From Fomitopsis serialis (Eukaryota > Basidiomycota > Agaricomycetes > Polyporales > Fomitopsidaceae), in contig NW_025954965.1 of NCBI RefSeq assembly GCF_022376445.1, positions 806,001 to 870,000 on the forward strand: a DNA stretch of 64,000 nt. Reading direction: 5' to 3'. The position numbers were made by a program, and so were the translations under genes. A model generated the notes under the pieces. That model was not told the DNA's origin. It was given only the letters and a program-made list of their open reading frames with translations, and made no database searches. Positions 47,861-60,938 of this stretch are shown piece after piece. Position 1 is the first letter of the stretch; each line of letters starts with the position of its first letter.

Positions 47861-50200
47861 ATGCCTGATCCGGGAGGATCCCAAGAGTGGACTGATGACA
47901 TCGCGTGAGCACGGCACGATGGATGGTGTCGTATGGCGGATAAAGTGAAAGAAGTACTGGTACAGTCCTGGTATTGTATATGTTATACGCGTTTTCTGGC
48001 AGACTGATCAATCAGGACGGTCATCGATGAACCGATATGCTCGAAGTCAGCGGAGCCGCGGCTGCAAACCGTACAGCCGTGACGAATTGCTACATCGTGG
48101 CCCTGCACGCGATGTTCGTAGGAGAATGAGATATGCACCAGATTGCAAGTATCGCGGCTGTGGGCCACAGGAAGTGACTCCAAGTCTCCATTAGCCTGTA
48201 GACTCCACCGAGGTAGTGTACCCTGGTTTTCGTCGCATGAGATCATGGCACTGTCTTGGAGAGCAACCTGTACGTGCGTGCCAAAGGTCCATATGTTGCG
48301 TGATGTTGACGGGTAAACAGGGGCTCCCCTGGCTACTTAGCCTGAGGGCATTGCTGCGGTTCATATCGGTCGGGCAGTACCCAATCCCGTAAGTATCTCA
48401 GCTAACTTATGATGGCATGCTAATTTATGATGGTGCGCACTAGGATGCACTATCTACAAAGCTCGTATTTGATCAGCACTAGTCATAGAGTGAGTTGCAG
48501 CTGCATCATGGTCTTCATTTACAACGATCCAACGCACAAACGTCAGCGCCATGCAGCAGAATCGGGACGTATCGTATACGTCGCATGGATACTCGCGAGT
48601 CACTCTCAATGCAATGCCCCCCCCTCTTCAAGACAGCCAACGTACGTTCGCAGTACTCGTTGTGCACGAAGAAGGATAAGATCCGGACTGCATCCGGAGA
48701 GAGGACTGGATGCTTGTGACATCGCCATGGTGTTGGCTCATCAAGAGACGTAGTATCCGGGTATCGGCGCCTGTTGTCCCGAGACCTCATACGACGAAGA
48801 GCGCATAGCGAGGCGATCTGGCGATCCATGGATAACTTACCACTTGTGGATACCAGGCCGGTGAGCACGCGCGCAGGGATCACCGCAAGGTGCCTCCTCC
48901 CCTAGTTGCTTCCCCGGAACGCGATTCCGGAGATCCCTTGGGTCACCGTGATGTTCCTGCTCATGATCGAGGGCGAGTTTTGCTTCTCTCTCATATGCTT
49001 CTTCAATCCTGACCACACGAATGCACGCCTCGACCATCGACCCATGTTGAGCGTGTTTCTCATGTGAGTTCGCGTATACCAGGAGACCATGCGAGTGATG
49101 TCGATGCAGGCCGAGCATGCGCATGAAATCAACGGAATGCATGGCCTGTGTAGTTAAGTAGTGTAACTAGCACGCGGAAACACTGGGAAGAAGCGTCGAA
49201 GGCCCGGGCGCAACAAGGTGCAGAACCGTCTGTGAGTGCAGTGCTTATCGCCGTGCACGTGGGGCTTGGAACCTGATCAATGTACTGCCAGTACTATGTC
49301 ATAGTATTATGTACTGTCAATATTGACCAAATGGTCGTGCCTTGGCCAGAAGCCACTGTGGCACCAAGATATGAACCAAGATTTCCACTGTCCGGGGAAA
49401 GCGCATGGCGCGGGCGGCCTAGCCAAATTTGGTCCCGATTCAGATGATCGCCCACCTCAGTGTCGCAGGGCGGTTAACGTTTGCGACTCAGCACTCAGTC
49501 TTTGAGCAGTGGGCCTGGCAGTGAGATACACCGTGGCAAGGCATTGGCATAAGGTGCCAGTGCAGTATGAGACTTCGAGTCGGTCGGGGCCCAGCAAGGC
49601 AGTCAAGTAGAAATGCCACTCGCCGGCAAGCTCGCCGGTAGGTCATCCACATCAGCGTGGGGCTGCTAACACTGATAGAACATTCAACAGCCCCATCCGC
49701 ATGACGGTACATTCCGAAAATTGAAGTATGCGCTGATAATTTGATTGCAAGCGGCTCGATCAGAAAAGGCGGGATTGCGCCCCCGGCATCCACAGTGTAC
49801 TTCTAGACGACACGTTGTGCACGAGCAACGTCCGTTCCTCCGCCCACTCGTGCACAGATCATCTCGACAGGGTATATCAATCCCTTTGCCTGTCATCCGT
49901 TGGTTCTTGCCTGGGCGATGCGCATCCTGTGCCCGCACTCGGGACTACACAGGCGGTGACCCGACACTATGTCGTCAACCACGGAACAGGCTATCACTGC
50001 ACTCAATGCCTCGTAGGTTGCATTTACCTAGCTCTACAGGCTACCACGACTACATCTGACGTGCGCGCACAGATATATAGCAAATTGCATCCTCGCCGTG
50101 GCTTGCAGTGAGTCTTGAGTGAAGTAAATCTGCATATGCATTTGACGTATCCTCCGATATTCAGCTCTTTACGTTTATGAACGATGCCTCATTTTCGATC
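47861..50200. other. 2.3-kb tract without a recognisable gene
   Basis: Only short frames occur. A small palindromic stretch lies near 49290-49320 (ACTATG-T-CATAGT). No conserved proteins, RNA genes or transposon ends that I can support. Confidence 0.4.
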
Positions 50201-50245
50201 AAGAGGTCGAGCTCATTTGGCGACGCAAGTTGTCCATAGCCTCCG

Positions 50246-51703
50246 TAGTGTACGGCATTATGCATGTGTCTATGTTCACTACCCTCTGTACTGGTGTGGC
50301 TCTCCTCATTACAACAAGCTGCAACGTGAGTATATGACATTAGATCTATGCAAGCTTGGCTTACAGTCTAACAGGCGTTGAGTATCATGGATGTTACGTT
50401 CTCGACCAATTTCGTTGAACTTCGTTGTCTGCAGTGGAATGATCGTGGGTATTACTGAGATTTCCTCCAAGATATTGTTTCGCTGGGCCATTGCAGGTGC
50501 TCTCCTCCAAGTTCTATCTCCCCGCGAACAAGCTCACGTCCGTCCATAGGCATTTCGGCAGTGCGTGTATACGCTATCAATGGTCGTACGCTCGGGATGC
50601 CCTCGGCCATCTTACTTCTCTTCTTGACTTACACGCTGTACGACTTTGTAAGTAATCGCCACAGATACCTGTCTGACACTGACCGAACATTGCCTTCAGT
50701 ACAACGCCTGTAGTTTGTACAAGCTGCGAGCACCACCTCCCGTCGGCTGCCTTCTTCTGTCCAGCATGCGCCCGGATGTCCAGCAGTAAGTTATACACTT
50801 CAGCGCCGCGTTGACTTGCCCTAATTTACATTACAGTGGATGTAAGGATCTAGCCTTCAACGCTAGGAGCTTCTGTCAAAATGCTAATTGCTTGCGCCCC
50901 GTTGAATAGTGAAGATTGCTGGACTCATATGTGCCGCTGTTGCTGAGGCTCTTGTCTTGGTAGCTACCTGGCGTGCTACGTACAGGGCAAGAAGAGCGAC
51001 GGACAGCTCAAGTATGAGGACTTCTGTCAGCGGAATGTTGCTCCGGGACGGTGAGTGGACTACGGGCTCTCTTGTCTAGTAGCAGTAACCCATCGTTGCG
51101 CGTACAGGGACGGTCTACTTCGGGTAATATGATACCGTTGATCTCATGTAGACACCTCTAATATTCTTTCACCGTAGCGTGATTTTCCTCCTGCTCGTCC
51201 TCAACGCCATATTGGAGATCGTAGACGTAAGTCTGAAGTCCACGTGGAAGCAGAATTCCCCTTGAACTAATGGTCGTGTTTAGACAGATGTCTCGATCGC
51301 GTCTTTGACCTATGTGTGCGTCTTGACTGATGCCGTGCACTATGTCGACGTCGCTCTGACAGGCTTTATGTTCAGCTTGCAGACCTCCTGCATGTCGCAC
51401 TTCTACATCGACCTTCGACAAGCCGCATCGCCGGAAACGATGCCCAGCGGTCACTCCCAGATCCACGTCTCCCTCTCACGCTTCGTAGGCACACTCGAGG
51501 GTTCGCTTGTCTTTGGGTCCGACGGATACGTCGGCGAAGATGAGGTAAATGACAGCTCGCTATGTTCGAACGACAATTGGGGTGTCAAGTCTGTTGGGGG
51601 CATAGCGATGGAGAACATGGCAAACTCCGGATTCTCACCTGATCTCAACGCCTCGCTGGCATTGAAGCAGAAGCATCTGGGCGCGGATGCGAAGGCCGTT
51701 TGA
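50246..51703 (+). CDS. DUF6533-type basidiomycete membrane protein (first of two)
   Basis: Exons on the plus strand join hydrophobic segments typical of this family: an early helix (MFTTLCTGVALLITTSCN), the family hallmark ISAVRVYAINGRTLG followed by AILLLFLTYTLYDF, then KIAGLICAAVAEALVLVATW with RATYRARRA. GMLLRDGTVYF, VIFLLLVLNAILEIVDV and a soluble C-terminal tail from HFYIDLRQA to the stop at 51703 follow. Introns are marked by GTAAGT, GTAAGT-like and GTGAGT donors. The 5' end is uncertain: the usual N-terminal helix with an acidic motif is not located. The function of this large family of seven-helix-like proteins is unknown. Confidence 0.55.
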
Positions 51704-52727
51704 TGGTGCCCTCTGCTTCATCGGTCTGCCATGGTGGGTGTGGTATTTGGTTAACCATGTGCTGAACCCAGCTGAGTGATTAGTATGCAGACTTTGGGGC
51801 TACATAGCCGTCTTTGATGGTTGTGTTACATTTTTGGGGTTTGGAGGATTGTAATGCCGTATACTGTCATCTGTAGACTTGATGTTGTGTGTACGTACGT
51901 ATGTGCATGTATGTTTTGCTGGAGTGCCGAGATATTTCCTGGTGGCATTGACGCGCGACTCGGAGTTATGCTTGTGTACACGTCCACGTGACCGTGTTGG
52001 CGGAAAGGCAAGGCGAAACCTGGCGGCTCTATGTTGCCTCAGGCTCAGGCTTCCGCTTCCAACGTTAACTGGATGTCCTTTTAGGGTGCGTCAATATTCT
52101 ATGCTGGCTGATAGGATTGATGTTACGAGTGCTAATAGTACTACTGCCCGGCGTTCGTTTAGATCGTCCTGAAGGCATGTGGAGGCTGCGGCACCGCTGC
52201 CAGTGCCTTCCCAACGCACGATGTCCGGTATCAATCAATATCTTGATACATTGTCAACATGCCCAACAGACATCCAGTGAGAATTTCAGCCCGGGACTCA
52301 GACGGCTACGGGGCGGACCTACGACCACCTGCTGCGCCTCCCGAATGCTACATCTGAGCGGCGCAATTGGGCCACGCTGTGTTTGTCAATCATCAATGAG
52401 CTAAAGGTGGCCGCGGCGCTGACAATTTATGATCATACGAGTTCTTGTCTCTCTCCGATAAGTTGACCGAACTTGCGTTTCAGGTGTGCGTCGTGTGCCC
52501 ATTGGACGGTGCCAGTTCCACAGAAGGTGTGCGGACTGGAACAAGCAATAACACATTGCGTACTGGATGGCTGCGGCGCCGCGCAGCATCATTATGCAAT
52601 GGGTCCGGTCCAAACTGTATCCCGTGATCATCCCAGTGGTTCCACCAGCCCGACGAGCCGACTATCCGTCGTACTTAAATGCGTGACCTCTGGGACCATG
52701 TCTTGTACGCGTTTTCGTGTCCATAAC
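51704..52727. other. intergenic region between the two DUF6533-type genes
   Basis: No gene recognised. Contains the 3' region of the first gene and the promoter of the second, without a clear TATA box. Confidence 0.4.
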
Positions 52728-54434
52728 ATGGCGACGACAAACGTCACTCAGCAAGATTTTGCCATTGCCCGAGACATGGGGTGAGTTTGTTCCAATCATG
52801 TGGATTCTTCTGGTGGTAACTGCCAGTAGTGTCAGCTTGGTCTGGACTCGGAGTCACACCGCTGTATCGCATGTGGTGAGTACGTGCATAGAGTACAATG
52901 CCATCGCAGATCTGGATGTTGTTCGGAGCGCTTTTCATGTACGATCGCGCCCTCACCATCGGACAAGAAGTAGAGCTCTGCTGGGGACGACGGGTATCGA
53001 TCGCATCTGGGCTATGCTTGCTGATGCAGGTATCTGCTCTCGTTTACCTCTGGATGTATACGGCAATACTTTCAACGACTAGCTGTAAAGTGAGGGTCAA
53101 TACACGTGTGTCACTTGACCTTGGTTAACGTCATCTCAACTTCTCAGGGGTTTGGCCCACCCTTAGACAGCAGACTCACAGCTATACTTACGCAAAGCAT
53201 ACACCCAGTGGCTACGTTCCCGACATGATATTGAACATCGCTGCGGCGAGTTTCCACGCCAGTGTTGGAGGTCAGCCGCAGATTTCGACCGCTCCGTACT
53301 ATTTGGATACACAGATATGTTCTGGCAGCTATCTCCGCGCTACGTGCCTATGCCATCAATGGTCGGTCGGCAAGGATTCCTGCAGGTATCATCACATTAT
53401 CTCTTGTGGGAACCGGGATAGACATTGTGCGTACGCTTCAGCTCAGGCTTTCGCGGGCGATTTTGAGCGTTGATGCATCGGTAGCAGTACAAGGCCTTCG
53501 GAATAATCAGGATTACCGTACCCTCTCCAGTCGGTTGTGCGTTGCTATGGGCCAACTCCAGCGCCGTCTTACAAGCGTTCGTCGTCCTCTAGCATTGATG
53601 CAGCGATAGTACTGACAAGAATTGCCATACAGGATAGGTACGAAAGTCCCTGCTAGCTCGTTTGTCAGTGTTAAGATGGTGTTCATATAATTGTTTACCT
53701 CGCAGTGCGGTTCACAGGTCAAGCATCTTCGACCGTGGCTGAGTCTTGGTATTGGTGACGACCTGGCACGCCGCGCACGGTTTCAAGCGAACAGCTCGTC
53801 GCCTGAATTTCAAGCTTCCAACGACGACACTTATACTCAGAGACGGTAAGTGGTCATTCAATCTTGGAGACGTGCACGGCTGAGCTATCTGTTCGTCAGG
53901 TACAATCTACTTCAGGTAGGTAAGTTGGTTATTGAGAACATTCAGACGACAATATTGACGAAGAGTTGGGAAGTATCATCATTGTGCTTCTCATTCTCAA
54001 CGGTGTACTGAATCAGCTCAAGGTAGGCATAATCAAATCACGTCCCATTCCCTTGCTTTACGAGTGCGGTATCACCTTTTCAGAGCAACAGCTTCACAAC
54101 ACCGCATACCTATACGTATGTCTTCACTCTCAGTCAAATGCACTGATCGGTCACTCATTCTTATATTCATCAACCCAGACTTCAATCCATCATCATCTCA
54201 CGTTTCTTCCTCAACCTCCGCAAAGTCGCCCTGATGCCCGAAACGGCCTCAAGCCCGTCACAGATGTCCGACATTCACTCCTCGCGAGTGCTAGGCAATA
54301 TCGGCGGGTCGCTCGTCCATGACATCGACGAGATCGACCATGAGGATGAAGACCACGTTGACAACGGAGACGATGGACCTGCACAAACATCCGACATTGA
54401 GATGGAACCCATTGGAGTGACACAGCGAGCTTGA
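52728..54434 (+). CDS. DUF6533-type basidiomycete membrane protein (second of two)
   Basis: Starts MATTNVTQQDFAIARDMG. The N-terminal family segment LFMYDRALTIGQEVELCWGR is present in an early exon, then LCLLMQVSALVYLWMYTAIL, the hallmark ISALRAYAINGRSARIPAGI, a GTIYFR segment and SIIIVLLILNGVLNQL. The last exon (ISRFFLNLRKVALMPETAS) runs into an acidic Asp/Glu/His-rich tail ending VTQRA at 54434. Several small exons in the middle (53400-53950) are not fully resolved. It shares architecture and orientation with the gene 1 kb upstream, so the pair probably arose by duplication. Function unknown. Confidence 0.58.
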
Positions 54435-54709
54435 TTCTCGCCATACCATGATAGAGGACCGATGCTACCGACCTGCAGCATTAATACACACGTAATAATG
54501 ATAACATAGACCCATCCTCGTGCTCTCTTTGCAGACACGACGCAGGTACTTACCTGAAGCTCACTCAGGCCTGCGGTAGCTGTGATGTCTTACTTAGGCC
54601 AGCTGCGCCGCGTAGCGGACGCGGACGTGTGCGGATATATTACCCAAGAAAGTCAATAGAAACATCACTACTTATATCCTGGTCTGTGCCAAGTCTGTGC
54701 TACAGTCCA

Positions 54710-57139
54710 TTACAACGTAGCATCGAAGTCGAACTGGTTGAAGCGAGCCTCAGGAAAATATCGCGCCCTAACCTTCCGCCCACCAAAGTACCGGCCGTCA
54801 AGCTCTCTCACGGTCTTCCAAGCCCCAACGGGACCGGCAAATAGCACGAAGATGCGGACTGCATCATCGGGGTCGTCCGGAGAAGGATACACGGGGTGCA
54901 CGATTACTCGCTCGACTGTGCCATTCTTGGAGCACTCGCCGCCTAAGGAGACGCTGTCAGCGATCATACGCCAGCTACATGATCACAACGACGACCAACC
55001 TATATCGTCCCTGAGATCCTCATCTTCCACGTCTTCAGGGCCAACCATGTTGGTAAGCACCACAACACGACTCGGCTCTCCGAACCGTTCACGATCTTCG
55101 CGAGTCTTCGCGTCCTCATTGAGGTTCACGATCTTCCCCATCTTCGATCCAGGACCAGAAGGTTTACCGGCGTCCTTGCCTTTGCCCTTGCCTCCCGCAA
55201 CTTGCTCGACGGTAAGGGCATGCACTATCCCGCTACCGTCAGCACCAAGGCCCTGGCCCTCTTTGTGTCCCCATTTAGCCATGAGACGTGCGGCAAATCC
55301 ATGAGGATCGGGTCTGCTCAGCTAGTCAGATTCAATCCGATGAACTACATAAAGGCACGCACCTTTTCTGTAGAGCTTCCTCCACCGTCGGAGATGCAGA
55401 GGAGGAAGGGTCCGTAGACCCAGCAGGCGGTGCCAAAGCGCGTAGTTTGGCGGCGATCGCTGCGGCAGCCTCCCGGCTGCTGCGAACCTTGTCCTCAGAT
55501 AGCCCGATTGGGACAGGTGCAGGTGGCGGCGGTACAGAGGAAGGGGGAGCGAAGGGGTTATAGGCGAGCGATGGCGACGGACGTTCTGGTTCAGAAAGCG
55601 GCCCTGGCTGTGCACCCATTTGTGACATCGCGGCACGACGAAGAAAGGCATCTTCTCCGGTATCCACAGCTTGAAAAACTGGAACAGAAGGCGGAATACT
55701 AAGACCTGGTATGTCGATCTCGTCGTCGTCTGTTGTAACCAACGATGGGGCCGAACGGCTGAGCGGTGGAATAGAGGACACTGGTATTGTTGGCGGAGTT
55801 GCTGCTGGCGGAGGCGTATTAGAGGCCGACGGGGTGAATCCGGTTACCAGGGGTGCGAACGCAGGTGTCGGGGGTGTGAATACAGACACCGGTGGTGCTA
55901 AAATAGGTGCCAGGGCTGCTGGTGCTGCTGGTGCTGCTGGTGGACGAATACCCATCGACATCGCAAGACGTCGCTGATAGGCCTCGTCACCCGTAAGGTT
56001 GACGTCAACCGCAACTGGAGGCGGGACGGGCGGGACAGCACTACCTAGACCGCGAGGACCATCGTAGTCTTCTTCCGGCTCCTCGAATCGCCCTGCATAT
56101 AATGAGATCACGATTGCCGCAGAAAGACATGTCACGACAACCAAGTCACACACCTGCTTTACGGGGCCGCTCATCCTCAGAGCCGCTGCCATAGCTGTCG
56201 GAATAGCTACTGCTCCGCCGCACTCGTTTTCGCTCTTCCGCACGTCGTCTTTCTGCTATCATCTGTTCTCGTCTTTCTTCGCGCTCCCGCCTCTTCCAGT
56301 TCTTATATTCGTTGTAGTCATTGGGGCGCATGGAGTCGTAGGCCTCCGAGGGGTCCCATACAGCGATGACAGGTGCGTTCTTGTTCTGCTATAGATCAGC
56401 CGGGAGTTCTCCCTTACAACCAATATTGTCTGCATACCTTTCGCCCTTTCTTCTTTCCGCCTCCACGCCGTTCACCTCGCTGAGCCTTGAATCCGTTGAT
56501 ATCCTCGTCGAGAATCATGGACGGCGGCTTGACCTTCTTGCCCCAACCTTGAGCCTGTGGCTGAGAGGTCGCTGGCGCCTCTTCTATCTTCGATTGTTCG
56601 ACAAGGGACGGCGGGGCGAAGACGACGGCGGTGCTTGAGATGGTTGCGGTCGACGATGCGGCGGCGGAGGACGCTTGTGTTGCGGCGACCGCAGCGCCCA
56701 CAGGGAGCCGCGCCGCAGGTGCCCTTGCTTTCTGGACCGGATTGCGGCGCACGGGTGCAAAGGCGAGGCTTGCAGACCATCCTGGCGATGACGGGACAGG
56801 TCCAGTGGATCATCGAATATTGAGGTTGAGGGATAGCATGGACGACGGGTTCGTGAATAAACGAGCTCTACAACGCCAATGCTGCATAGAGGGAGAGATA
56901 CCGGCTGTGGCTTTCACCGAGCTTCCATCGGTGGCAGCATTAGTGCTCGACGCCGTGTCGGGCACGCTGGTGGTCGGCGGTACTTGTTCGCTTGAGGGCG
57001 AGGCGGAAGGCGCGAGGCCTCTGTCGTGGGCTGGTGCATCGGTGGGCCCCTGAGCGTCGTGTGGACCAGCGGAAGTGCTGAATGCCTTCACAGAGGAGAA
57101 CTGAATGCCTCCGTAGAGCCCGCCTGCTCTGCTAGACAT
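54710..57139 (-). CDS. splicing factor 45 (SPF45/RBM17)
   Basis: Six exons: 57139-56902, 56781-56438, 56385-56154, 56092-55363, 55313-55000 and 54942-54710 (696 residues, unbroken). The N-terminus [14 protein letters not shown] and the [14 protein letters not shown] segment are typical. A charged RE/SR-like region and a long Pro/Ala-rich linker with an Ala-Ala-Pro repeat follow. The G-patch is [20 protein letters not shown], and the C-terminal UHM-type RRM has [16 protein letters not shown] and the hallmark loop [16 protein letters not shown]45 takes part in 3' splice-site choice, especially for short introns, by binding ULM peptides of U2AF/SF3b1. This is pertinent in a genome with introns near 50 nt. 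Confidence 0.92.
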
Positions 57140-57585
57140 TTCGTTTGGAAAGCAAGGATGAGAGTAGGAGCGAAGAAGCGTGGGAAGTAAGTACCGTCGC
57201 TGTTACTGTAGGGTTATGATTCGCTCAATAAGTCAGTAATTAGATAAGTACTGCATTTGTTACCATCGTATACACTGACTAGTAAATATCATAAGTACCG
57301 ACTCATTGAGCGAACAAGGCTTCGCGGTTGCTTCGCGGATATGTGCATGTGTAGTTGATTTGGAGGTCAGAAGTGCTTTCTGTGTGAACAGGTCTTGCGG
57401 ATGATGTCCAGGCAATTGCAATTAATTCGAAAGTGCAGGACGATACGGACATTTAAAGGCCTCAGAAACGGATTAGATAGAAACGAGTAAAAGCCAGCTG
57501 CAGTGATAGTGACATGGGAGCATTATGAGGTCAGTTACTCTATAGATGTACTGTTCGCGTGAGTCTAAAGGACGTAGGGTACGTC
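57140..57585. other. intergenic region holding a MITE-like inverted repeat
   Basis: Upstream region of SPF45 and 3' flank of the DCN1-like gene. Contains the inverted-repeat element at 57220-57314 and a short tandem duplication of GCTTCGCGG near 57320-57340. No gene. Confidence 0.5.
57220..57314. mobile_element. MITE-like element with 19-bp terminal inverted repeats
   Basis: Left arm 57220-57238 and right arm 57296-57314 are inverted copies matching at 17 of 19 positions (TTCGCTCAAT then A/G, AGTC, A/G, GTA). The 57-bp interior is AT-rich and itself weakly palindromic. No coding capacity and no clear target-site duplication. Other explanations are a chance palindrome or a regulatory hairpin. 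Confidence 0.4.
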
Positions 57586-59458
57586 CTATGCATCGACTTG
57601 TATAGGGGCATCTACACCTGCGCTATTACTGTTCTTCCAGGTGACGAAGTCGTCCAGTAAGGTCGGCCAGGCCTGCACACGCATCATATACATAAGTAAC
57701 GTCGAAAGCATTCACAATTAAATGAACGACACATACCCCCTCTGGATCATAGTTAGATAGATCAGGCCGGACCACACGGACGAACTCCAGTGTCTATAGG
57801 TAACAACGACAGTCACGTCAGTTGCCTGTCTGGCGTGGACCGATGCACGTCCACAGTGAATGGTATATACACGAACCATGCTCCATAGGTCCTTGTTCAC
57901 GCCTTTGTACGTACCCCTCTCCTGCACGGATGTGTGTCAGTTTGGCCCGGTCACTTCTCGATTGATCATACTTACATTGATGAATCGAAGAATATCGGAC
58001 ATCAGAGGGTGTTTGGGTACCAACAACACCGACCAAAAGGCGCTCGCAGTCTGCCAGAGATTATAGAAGTCGTTAGCAGTGGAAACCTTTAACAATAAGT
58101 CGGTCACAACTGACATCCATGTCAATATTTCTTGCTCCTCTGGATATTACATTAGTCCTCTGATGCTCGTGCCATAATGGTAGACTCACGGTGGCTTCGC
58201 GAGCGCGAAGCAGAAGGCATAAAGCTCGTTGAAGGCTTTCTTCGTGTCTGAGGCATACCCGTAGTATCGAGAGCGATTGTAAGGATCAGAAGGAGCGGAC
58301 GACGCAGTTGGCTTCTTCTTCGCCGGGGCAGGAACCTGCGCTGACGGCCTCAACGCTGGTTTGTTCAAGAGTAGGAGGTCTTCTAGGTCATGGAGAGCGG
58401 CGGAAAGCGCTGGCAGACTCGAGATTCTGATGTTCGACCATGAGAAGGACGAGCGAGCTTCCACAATAAGTTAACCCATACCGGAGATCTGTCGTTGCCT
58501 TCTCCCATTCACTTTTGCTGATCTTCGCCATCTCACTAGCTTGCAGCTGCCATGCTAGAATGAGAGGCAGAGCACCTTCCAATGAAATGTCGGCATCCGA
58601 ACAGAGTCGCTCGAAGCCCTCTGGGCCTACGACAGTTGGATCATCCGGGTCGGCATACGAGCTGAAGAGGGATGTGGCAGACGCGGCAGAGTATGGACCT
58701 GGTTCGGATGATTTCGTAGGCTTTGCGGGTTTTGTAACGGGAGCTGACGCTGCCTCCTGTGTTCTATGGACATGTTTGTGAGGAATGCAGCACAGAAAGG
58801 ATGACACCTTCATGAAACGTAGTAGATGCTGCCACGTGACGGCAAGGCGGGTCGTGCTCAACCAAGTTCTGCACCAGGCTCGGGAACACCGACGAGAACG
58901 AGGGTGGCTGGTATCGGACGTACTCTGTAACTTGCCCGACTGCCCGCACGACAGAAGGAGACAGGAGGCTGGAGGCAGTACTCACCTGGCGTCGGACCGT
59001 GGCTGGACGTACGTAATTAGCCGTAAATAGCTCGGGAAGGGAACCGGGCATCACCTCCTGGGTGCTGGGTGTGTATGGTTAGGGTTGCTCTTCGGACGTG
59101 GTCGACGCTCAGCAGACTCACTTCACTGCCACCGCGCCTTTTGCTTGCGTCCGTGGTCCTGCAGCCTTCCGGGTGCGCTTCGCCTGCGGGGCAGTCTGAC
59201 GACAGGCGGATGGGGGATGCTGTTCAGATGCTGCCGGCAAACTCACCTCAACAGCGTCGGGCACGTCTGCTCCAGGCGTCCCCTCGGTCTCAACCGTGGC
59301 TGTCCTACTCCTGGCTGCGCGCGCAGAGGCGCGGGTGGCTCGTGTAGACGTGCTGCTCGCCTCCGACGCAGCATCGTCCGCCCGTTTGCGCTGTCAGGGG
59401 AAGATGAGATCAACATGTTGTACACGGCTACTTAGCCACTCCAGACCTTTGGCGGCAT
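57586..59458 (-). CDS. DCN1: DCN1-like cullin neddylation factor
   Basis: The C-terminal potentiating-neddylation domain is clear: LFSSYADPDDPTVVGPEGFE, LEGALPLILAWQLQASEMAK, LHDLEDLLLLNKPALRP, YASDTKKAFNELYAFCFALA, RNIDMDTASAFWSVLLVPKH, RGTYKGVNKDLWSM and AWPTLLDDFVTWK, with the stop at 57586-57588. Many short exons are joined by GT-AG introns and no frame break is needed. Upstream, a tiny exon MPPK at 59458-59447 splices into RKRADDAASEASSTSTRATR and a basic Ala/Arg-rich leader that I place in the same gene. It could instead be a separate small gene. Dcn1 acts as a scaffold E3 transferring Nedd8/Rub1 to cullins. Confidence 0.8.
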
Positions 59459-60938
59459 TGTGAAGGAACAAGGAGGCTGAGGTGCGTGGCAGCACAAACA
59501 AGATCGGGCACGTCGAGGACGAGGAGAAACGCGCCACGCTTGGCGCTGCAGCCGAAAACGCGTTGTATACATGAGCACGTGCCTCGCGGAACGGCTGGAT
59601 TCGTCCTCGACTTCATAAGGCAAGTTAATTTCCCCATTAGTCCGTCAATACGGGCCGCACTGTCGGCAGTCCTCCATCCAGTAAGTGCACAAAATTCAAA
59701 ATTCAATGTCCAAAAAGGCGCAGTTGCTTCCCTCTGAGACCGTTCAAGCTAGCGACGAAGCAAACCCGCCCACAGGCAGCCATGCGTAGAGGAATGTCGC
59801 TTCGGTGCGCCTGTGTTGTTTCTATGCCAATGTCCGGTCGCCGCCTACGTTCTGACTGCTTGCTAGATATTTCAGCTAGCGTCCAGCGGGCTGTACCCCA
59901 TTATAATGTCTACTGTCGGGCTTCATCACGATGTTGCCTTCTGTTGCATCTGTCCCCGGCCCTTGACCGAACGTTGAGTCTCAGCTGGATCACGGGTATG
60001 GCGGCAGCTGCGACGTGTCCGGACGGCGACAAATCCACACCTTTCAATGCCACCATTCAATCTTTCGAACAACTGCGTCCAACAAACAGGATCAAGCGTC
60101 TCTGGGAGACATACCATTTTGCCGGCATACAAGTGGGTCATCTTTGTCTTCTTGGGGACATTCAACTGTGACATTGTCCTCATGATGCAACTACCGTAGT
60201 CGCACGCACGGGCACCGTAGTAGCCCGGCGTAGTATTTGCGCACCGCTGTGCTACCCACATATGTCAATGTGCAAAGGGACGCTCTCTGCTGCTGACCAA
60301 ATAAAAATCTTGTTTCTCTTTGTGCACCGGATTTGGACATTAGCTTCATCTAGCTCCATAACAGTCTATTGACAGAACCCACCTGCCGCTGTGCGCCTCA
60401 GTCTACTGTGCATCGTGCATTACACGCTGGCTCCAAGACCGCCCGACATGTGTTCCGCCTTTGTCGCGGGCAAGACGTCGCGCCCCGCGGCGTGGCACGG
60501 ATTTGTAGTCAAATTTTGAATTCGATTCCGAACAGTCATCTGTCCACGAGAGGGCGTGGTTTGGGCGTGACTACCTTTTGGACTCAGCGTGCATCCGAGT
60601 TTGCGTCCCACGGAGGACAGTCGGTGTCTGTTGGGTCGTCTTATTGTTGGGATAGTTTGACTCGTTCCCAGGCAATTGTTTGACAACGGACCGGGCACTG
60701 AGTCAGTCCAATCAGAACGGTATCGGAGAAGAAGAACCACATGGCTGCGTTGAGCCGAGCAACCGTAACACAAGGACTGCCTATTCCGGCACAATGCGCC
60801 CTACTGAACGCCGCCACCCCGGACATATATAGCCCGCCACCCCGGCCTGCCCTGCATGCAACAGCTCGCGTGCCGCCCTTCCGCCCTACTTTTCGTTTTC
60901 TCCCCCTACACTGTTCTATATTGTCTACCGCAGCCATA
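59459..60938. other. intergenic region with TATA box for the DUF7330 gene
   Basis: No gene recognised from 59459 to 60800. TATATA at 60824-60830 is followed by a pyrimidine-rich leader and the ATG at 60939, a plausible core promoter. Confidence 0.45.

Noticed and set aside
49285..49325. Short palindromes near ACTATG-T-CATAGT as a transposon end
   Set aside because: The arms are only 6 bp and no partner end or target-site duplication was found.
54540..54600. U1 snRNA-like start (TACTTACCTG)
   Set aside because: Only the first ten bases match; the following sequence has no U1 stem-loops or Sm site. It lies in the convergent 3' region of two genes.
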